Source: Prorocentrum cordatum
Lineage: Eukaryota > Sar > Dinophyceae > Prorocentrales > Prorocentraceae
Reading direction: 5' to 3'
Length of the DNA: 20,504 bases
Assembly: GCA_963575745.1 (NCBI GenBank)
Contig: CAUYUJ010001701.1
Span: 77,501 to 98,004, forward strand
Positions 16,827 to 20,504 of this stretch are shown one piece after another. Position 1 is the stretch's first letter. Each line of letters starts with the position of its first letter. The position numbers and the translations under genes are program-made. The notes below the pieces were generated by a model that was given only the letters and a program-made list of their open reading frames with translations, was not told the DNA's origin and did no database searches.

Positions 16827-16965
16827 GTATGGGGGGCGGGGGGAAGGCTTCTCAGAAGCGCCCCTGCTTCCTCGAAGGCGCGGGCCTCGTCTTCTGGTGT
16901 AGGGCCGGTGCCTTGCGAGGCGCAGCAGCCTTCGACGAAGCCTTCCCCCTCCCTCTACCCGTATG
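16827..16965. mobile_element. foldback element, B-like (B3), with 5-bp GTATG direct repeats
   Basis: GTATG at 16827-16831 and 16961-16965 flank a 129-bp element. The left arm GGGGGCGGGGGGAAGGCTTC is mirrored by GAAGCCTTCCCCCTCCCTCT. The interior carries CTTCTCAGAAG and CCTTCGACGAAGG palindromes like those of family B. The 5-bp duplication matches the length seen for family G. Confidence 0.62.
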
Positions 16966-17001
16966 ATGCTCCAACCTACTCTAGCCTTGATCACCAGAAA
17001 G

Positions 17002-17130
17002 AATTTCGAGCGCCCCAAAAAGTGCCGAAACTCGATGGTTTTCACGTGTCGGGCCCTGGGAAACACTCGCCCGACACTGTTTCGACACTGTTTCGGCACT
17101 CTTTTGACACTATTCCGGGTGCTCGAAATT
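17002..17130. mobile_element. foldback element family F with iterated 11-bp motif
   Basis: The left end AATTTCGAGCGCCC is mirrored by GGGTGCTCGAAATT. A subterminal AGTGCCGAAAC on the left matches GTTTCGGCACT on the right. An inner GTGTCGGGC / GCCCGACAC pair (17046-17054, 17069-17077) closes the structure. On the right side three 11-bp units (GTTTCGACACT, GTTTCGGCACT, CTTTTGACACT; 17079-17111) are in tandem, like iterated protein-binding sites. 129 bp, non-coding. Confidence 0.72.
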
Positions 17131-17218
17131 ATTTTTGGGATGAGAGGGAAGGAAGGAAAGGAGGTGGGGGGCAAGAAGGGGAAGGCAGAAATTGAGGAGA
17201 AGGCGGAAGGGAAGGTGC

Positions 17219-17286
17219 AGGAGGAGGAGGAGGAGGAGGAGGAGGAGGAGGAGGAGGAGGAGGAGGAGGAGGAGGAGGAGGAGGAG
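17219..17286 (+). repeat. (GGA)n microsatellite
   Basis: About 22 uninterrupted GAG units, preceded by AGAAATTGAGGAGAAGGCGG. Confidence 0.95.
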
Positions 17287-17414
17287 AAGGCTCGAGGAGG
17301 CTGGAGGAGGGTGAGGACCCCCCTGCCACCGCAGGGCTTCCTACGCTTCCTGGAGGAGGGCCGGCTCGCGCCCCACATCCCCGAGAGGTGGCAGACGCGC
17401 ATCCCGGAGCCGGG

Positions 17415-17415
<1 letters not shown>

Positions 17416-17449
<34 letters not shown>

Positions 17450-17539
17450 CTCGTCCTCGTCCTCGTCTTTGTCCTCGTTCACGCCCTCGTCGTGCTCATC
17501 TTCGTATTCGCCCTCGTCGCCCTCGTCGCCCTCGTCGTC

Positions 17540-17580
<41 letters not shown>

Positions 17581-17582
17581 TT
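17416..17582 (-). repeat. (GAC)n / (CGT)n trinucleotide repeat, acidic in one minus frame
   Basis: Two pure CGT blocks (about 17416-17449 and 17541-17580) enclose an imperfect middle. On the minus strand one frame reads as poly-Asp with Glu and Gly interruptions (EDDEGDEGDEGEYEDEHDEG). It lies within an uninterrupted minus frame of 427 codons (17129-18412) that also includes a plausible non-repeat segment (GTLSNIADTPPKTTEDPPKT). The rest of that frame is repeat-encoded (REEKR from the CTCTT array, poly-Pro from GGA), so a gene is possible but unproven. Confidence 0.85.
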
Positions 17583-17757
17583 GCAGACGTCTTCGGAGGA
17601 TCCTCGGTGGTCTTCGGAGGTGTGTCGGCAATGTTCGAGAGGGTGCCAGTGATCCTCGAGGGTGGCTCGGCGGGTTCTTGAGGTTCACGGCGGCGTCCCG
17701 GACACCCCGGAGGTCTTTCGGGAAAGGGAGCGGAGGGCGGGTGAGAGGGGGAGGGGC

Positions 17758-18347
17758 TCTCCTCTTCTCTTCTCTTCTCTTCTCTTCTCTTCTCTTCTCT
17801 TCTCTTCTCTTCTCTTCTCTTCTCTTCTCTTCTCTTCTCTTCTCTTCTCTTCTCTTCTCTTCTCTTCTCCTTCTCTTCTCTTCTCTTCTCTTCTCTTATC
17901 TTCTCTTCTCTCTCTTCTCTTCTCTTCTCTTCTCTTCTCTTCTCTTCTCTTCTCTTCTCTTCTCTTCTCTTCTCTTCTTTTTCTCTTTCTCTTCTCTTCT
18001 CTTCTTTCTCTTCTTCTCTTCTCTTCTCTTCTCTTCTCTTCTCTTCTCTCTCTCTCTTCTCTCTCTTTCTCTTCTTCTCTCTCTTCTCTTCTCTTCTCTT
18101 CTCTTCTCTTCTCTTCTCTTCTGCTTCTCTTCTCTTCTCTTCTCTTCTCTTCTCTTCTCTTCTCTTCTCTTCTCTTCTCTTCTCTTCTCTTCTCTTCTCT
18201 TCTCTCTCTTCTCTTCTCTTCTCTTCTCTTCTCTTCTCTTCTCTTCTCTTCTCTTTCTTCTCTTCTCTTCTCTTCTCTTCTCTTCTCTTCTCTTCTCTTC
18301 TCTTCTCTTCTCTTCTCTTCTCTTCTCTTCTCTTCTCTTCTCCTCCT
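17758..18347 (-). repeat. (CTCTT)n pentanucleotide array, ~590 bp
   Basis: About 115 units of TTCTC with occasional CT or CTT slips. A 5-bp unit reads as a five-residue peptide (LLFSS on plus, REEKR on minus) and stays open through slips, producing false ORFs of 240-430 codons. It is bounded by a GGGGAGGGGCT segment on the left and CTCCTCCTCCTTTCC on the right, next to element A3. Confidence 0.96.
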
Positions 18348-18374
18348 CCTCCTTTCCTTTTCCTCCTCCTACAC

Positions 18375-18533
18375 TTAAGTCGGGTTTGTCCCTCTACAGG
18401 AGGAGTATTCAAAAATAGTAAAGCAAAGTCAGGGGCCTGTTTTCGGACTGTTCTTGACCATTGTCGGGCATTGTTTGACCATGTTTCATTCTTTGCTCCA
18501 AAACTGCCTGTTAGGTGGACGTGCCCGGCCTAA
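18375..18533. mobile_element. foldback element family A, copy A3
   Basis: TTAA (18375-18378), then GTCGGGTTTGTCCCTCTACA; right end CCTGTTAGGTGGAC, GTGCCCGGC, then CTAA (18530-18533, one change from TTAA). Core 151 bp, almost the same length as A1 (153). The interior keeps family words (TATTCAAAAATAGT, CTTGACCATTGTCGGGCATT). More diverged than A1. Its right end is duplicated 90 bp downstream. Confidence 0.78.
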
Positions 18534-18892
18534 TCCTAACCCCTGCTCCTGCCCTTGTCCTCCTCCTCTTCCCCTTACCCCCCCCCTCCCGTCCCTGCCT
18601 GTAGGTGGACGTGCCCGGCCTAATCCTGACCCCTGCTCCTGCCCGTGTCCTCCTCCTCTTCCCCTTACCCCCCCCCCGCCTCACGCGCAGACGTGTCGGT
18701 GGGGTGGTCCTGCTCTTCTTCCTCTGCCTCCTGCTCGTGTCCTCCTCCTCTTCCCCTTACCCCCACCCTCCTCGTCTCACGCGCAGACGCGTCGGTGGGG
18801 TGGCCTGGGCGTGTCGCTGGCGCGCCCCCGTCGCCGTTCCGTGCTTCCGGAAGCCTCGCCTCCCCGAGGGTCGCGCAGACGGGGGCTCTGGG
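18505..18892 (+). repeat. 90-bp tandem duplication and related pyrimidine/CGCAG units
   Basis: Positions 18505-18594 and 18595-18684 are two copies of a unit that begins with the right end of A3 and runs through CTCCTGCCC, TCCTCCTCCTCTTCCCCTTA and a C-run. A third pyrimidine stretch at 18718-18780 follows. Copies two and three continue as CTCACGCGCAGACGYGTCGG then TGGGGTGG. A distal copy is at 19332-19492. Confidence 0.82.
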
Positions 18893-18906
18893 ACGCACAA
18901 GTAGAC

Positions 18907-19088
18907 ACTCCAGATTTCGTAATAAAGGGAGGGGGGTCTCATTTCGGGGGGGGGTCTCTTCCAGGCTATCTTGGGGGGCCTGGGGGGGTCTGGGGACGGT
19001 GTTTTGGAGGGTTCTCCCACGGGGGGGGTCTGAAATGGCTTGTCTTGGAGGGTCCAGACCCCCTCCCTTTTATTACGAAATCTGGAGT
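18907..19088. mobile_element. foldback element family D
   Basis: The left arm ACTCCAGATTTCGTAATAAA, GGGAGGGGGGTCT is mirrored by AGACCCCCTCCCTTTT, ATTACGAAATCTGGAGT; arms are about 36 bp, with few mismatches. The 182-bp element has a G-rich, non-coding interior. Its right end directly abuts the inverted E copy (ACACACCAAC). A clean target duplication is not resolvable because both flanks are CA-rich. Confidence 0.78.
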
Positions 19089-19221
19089 ACACACCAACAA
19101 AAAAAGATTCCCCACATTTTCCCATATTCTCTGGGCTTTTGTCTTCCCCCCCCCACTCCCCATAGTGTCCCATACTTTTTTGGGGAATCGACGATTCCTG
19201 GTGTCTTTCTTTTCCCTCCGG
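19088..19221 (-). mobile_element. foldback element family E, inverted copy E5
   Basis: The reverse complement shows the family order: GAATCGTCGATTCCCC, GTATGGG, GGAGTGGGGGG, GAAGACAAAAG, CAGAGAATATGGGAAAATGT, GGGGAATC, GTTGGTGTGT. It shows that family E occurs in both orientations, as expected of a mobile element. Confidence 0.72.
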
Positions 19222-19331
19222 ACAAAACACGGGCCAGCGGAGGGCGGCAACGGAGAGCCACCCCCCACGGCGCGGCGCTCCCGCGCCGAAGGGTCGGCCG
19301 GGGGCGAGATCGTCTTGGCGCCGCGCGTTTT

Positions 19332-19492
19332 TTTCCTGCCTCCTGCCCTTGTCCTCCTCCTTTTCCTCTTTACCCCCCCCCCCCGTCTCACGCGCAGACG
19401 TGTCGGTGGGGTGGTCCGGGCGTGTCGCTGGCGCGCCCCCGTTGCCGTTCCGTGCGCCTGAAGCTTCACCTCCCCGAGGGTCGCGCGGGCCA
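19332..19492 (+). repeat. distal copy of the 18718-18892 unit
   Basis: Shares CCTCCTGCCC, TCCTCCTCC, GTCTCACGCGCAGACGTGTC, GGTGGGGTGG, GGGCGTGTCGCTGGCGCGCC and CCTCCCCGAGGGTCGCGC with the upstream copy. The D and E5 elements lie between the two copies. Another GGCGCCGCGCGTT...CTGCCTCCTG start recurs near 19530. Confidence 0.82.
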
Positions 19493-19700
19493 GGGGGCGG
19501 GGGCGACTGCGAGTTTTGACTCTCGTGTCGGCGCCGCGCGTTCCTTTCTTCCTGCCTCCTGGGCACGCCGGACACTTCGCGCCTTTCGGCTGCCCCGAGC
19601 AGCCCACGCGCTGGAGCGGGGACCGCCGCTGCCCTCGCCGCCGGCGGGCACGGCACGGCGCCGCGCAGGTTCGTGCAAAGCTGGTCTCGACAGGCACGCG
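19493..19700. other. GC-rich unique stretch
   Basis: No gene recognised. Contains a second GGCGCCGCGCGTT lead-in near 19528, so part of it is a truncated copy of the upstream unit. Confidence 0.4.
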
Positions 19701-19842
19701 GAGGAGGAGGAGGAGGAGGAGGAGGAGGAGGAGGAGGAGGAGGAGGAGGAGGAGGAGGAGGGGGAAGACGAGGAGGAGGAGGAGGAGGAGGAGGAGGAGG
19801 AGGAGGAGGAGGAGGAGGAGGCGGAAGAGGAGGAGGAAGAGG
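19701..19842 (+). repeat. (GGA)n microsatellite
   Basis: About 140 bp of GAG/GGA with a GGGGGAAGACG interruption near 19760 and degeneration at the right end. Confidence 0.95.
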
Positions 19843-20258
19843 AACAAAAAAACATCTCGTTCTCAGACTGTGGCGCCTCGCCACAGCGACGCGCACACTC
19901 AACGCAGACGCTCCCAACCGCCGCGCGGATGGAGCACATGCCACTGTGAGGAGAGGTCTCTTCGTTGGCGTGCGCGCTCATCTGGCGTGAGGGCTTCCCT
20001 CAGTTCTCCAACAGGCTTGCACTGTAGGAGTCCTAGCTCATCATGAGTAATTCTTTACGCTTCGCGTATCCCCACCAGCCCATCTCACAGCAGCAGCTCT
20101 CGCGAAGCATGTCGACAGTTGTGTTTTTCAGGCGTGTGTCCGCTGGGCTCCGTATATCTCGCCTGTCCCTCCTTCCTCCCGCCTCCTTGTGAATCCTCCT
20201 TGTGGGGGGAGCGGGAGAAGGACGAGGCGGAGGAGGAGGGAGAGAAAGCGCTCCTCGT
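19843..20258. other. unique stretch between GGA array and terminal minisatellite
   Basis: Holds GTGGCGCCTCGCCAC (short dyad near 19870) and CT-rich DNA. No recognised gene. Confidence 0.4.
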
Positions 20259-20504
20259 GATTTGAGTCGTTTGGGGTTTCTCGTCCTGGTGTGAGTCGTT
20301 CGGGCCCTTATTCCTGGTGTGAGTCGTTCGGGCTCTTCGTGGTGTGAGTCGTTCGGGCTCTTCGTCCTGGTGTGAGTCGTTCGGGCTTCTCGTGGTGTGA
20401 GTTGTTCGGGCCCCTCATCCTGGTGTGAGTCGTTCGGGCCCCTCCTCCTGGTGTGACTCGTTCGGGCTCCTCGTGGTGGGAGTCGTTCGGGGCGCGCGTC
20501 GTGG
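20259..20504 (+). repeat. 25/28-bp minisatellite GTGTGAGTCGTTCGGGC, runs off the window
   Basis: About nine units of TGGTGTGAGTCGTTCGGGC + CTCTTCG. Units are either 25 bp or 28 bp, the long form ending in an extra TCC, so lengths partly alternate (28, 28, 25, 28, 25, 28, 28, 25). The first and last units are more diverged. The array continues past the edge. Confidence 0.95.

Noticed and set aside
17662-18412. LLFSS and REEKR repeat proteins of 240-430 codons
   Set aside because: Direct translation of the CTCTT array; no non-repeat domain.
20259-20504. Regular short repeats that could suggest a CRISPR array
   Set aside because: Units are contiguous with no unique spacers, and the context is eukaryotic.

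Overview
This window looks like nuclear DNA of a GC-rich, repeat-saturated microbial eukaryote. It has no compact gene-after-gene layout, no ribosome-binding sites, no operons and no recognisable rRNA or tRNA. It does have very long purine/pyrimidine microsatellites, minisatellites, a satellite with a ~210-228 bp unit, AT-rich islands with sharp edges, and many short foldback (MITE-like) elements. My best guess, by inference only, is a dinoflagellate; a Prorocentrum/Symbiodinium-like genome fits the composition, the poly-Glu/poly-Ser microsatellites and the endless CTTGGGGCC-type repeat. A coccidian or another alga cannot be excluded, and I saw no dinoflagellate spliced-leader sequence.

Layout. 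1-1.0 kb: a degenerate dispersed repeat interrupted by a GGA array. 1.5-2.2 kb: an E-family element and a GAAG array. 2.4-3.7 kb: a Pro/Gly-rich region with a doubtful minus-strand ORF. 4.2-5.2 kb: microsatellites, then the least repetitive, lower-GC stretch, with one small ORF whose end resembles a helicase-associated domain. 5.7-6.5 kb: B- and A-family elements. 6.7-8.1 kb: AT-rich DNA with TTAA arrays and a 12-bp minisatellite. 8.1-9.5 kb: the GC-rich satellite. 9.7-10.1 kb: AT-rich. 10.6-12.0 kb: a dense nest of foldback elements (A, G, E) inside a duplication. 12.2-14.7 kb: CTC, GGA and GA arrays and a long degenerate repeat with a period near 10.5 bp. 14.8-16.2 kb: mostly unique DNA. 16.2-17.1 kb: four foldback elements in a row (B, C, B-like, F). 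17.2-18.35 kb: GGA, CGT and a ~590-bp CTCTT array. 18.4-19.5 kb: A, D and E elements in a duplicated GC-rich unit. 19.7-20.5 kb: a GGA array and a 25/28-bp minisatellite running off the end.

The clearest biological signal is not a gene. It is at least seven distinct families of 130-200 bp terminal-inverted-repeat elements in 20 kb, none carrying a transposase. Two loci have 5-bp flanking direct repeats (ATAAC, GTATG), and one family is bounded by TTAA. One element (16620-16782) has ~54-bp near-perfect arms capped by two further hairpins, a T- or cloverleaf-shaped fold. Most long open reading frames here are products of stop-free repeats, open in several frames on both strands, and are not offered as genes.
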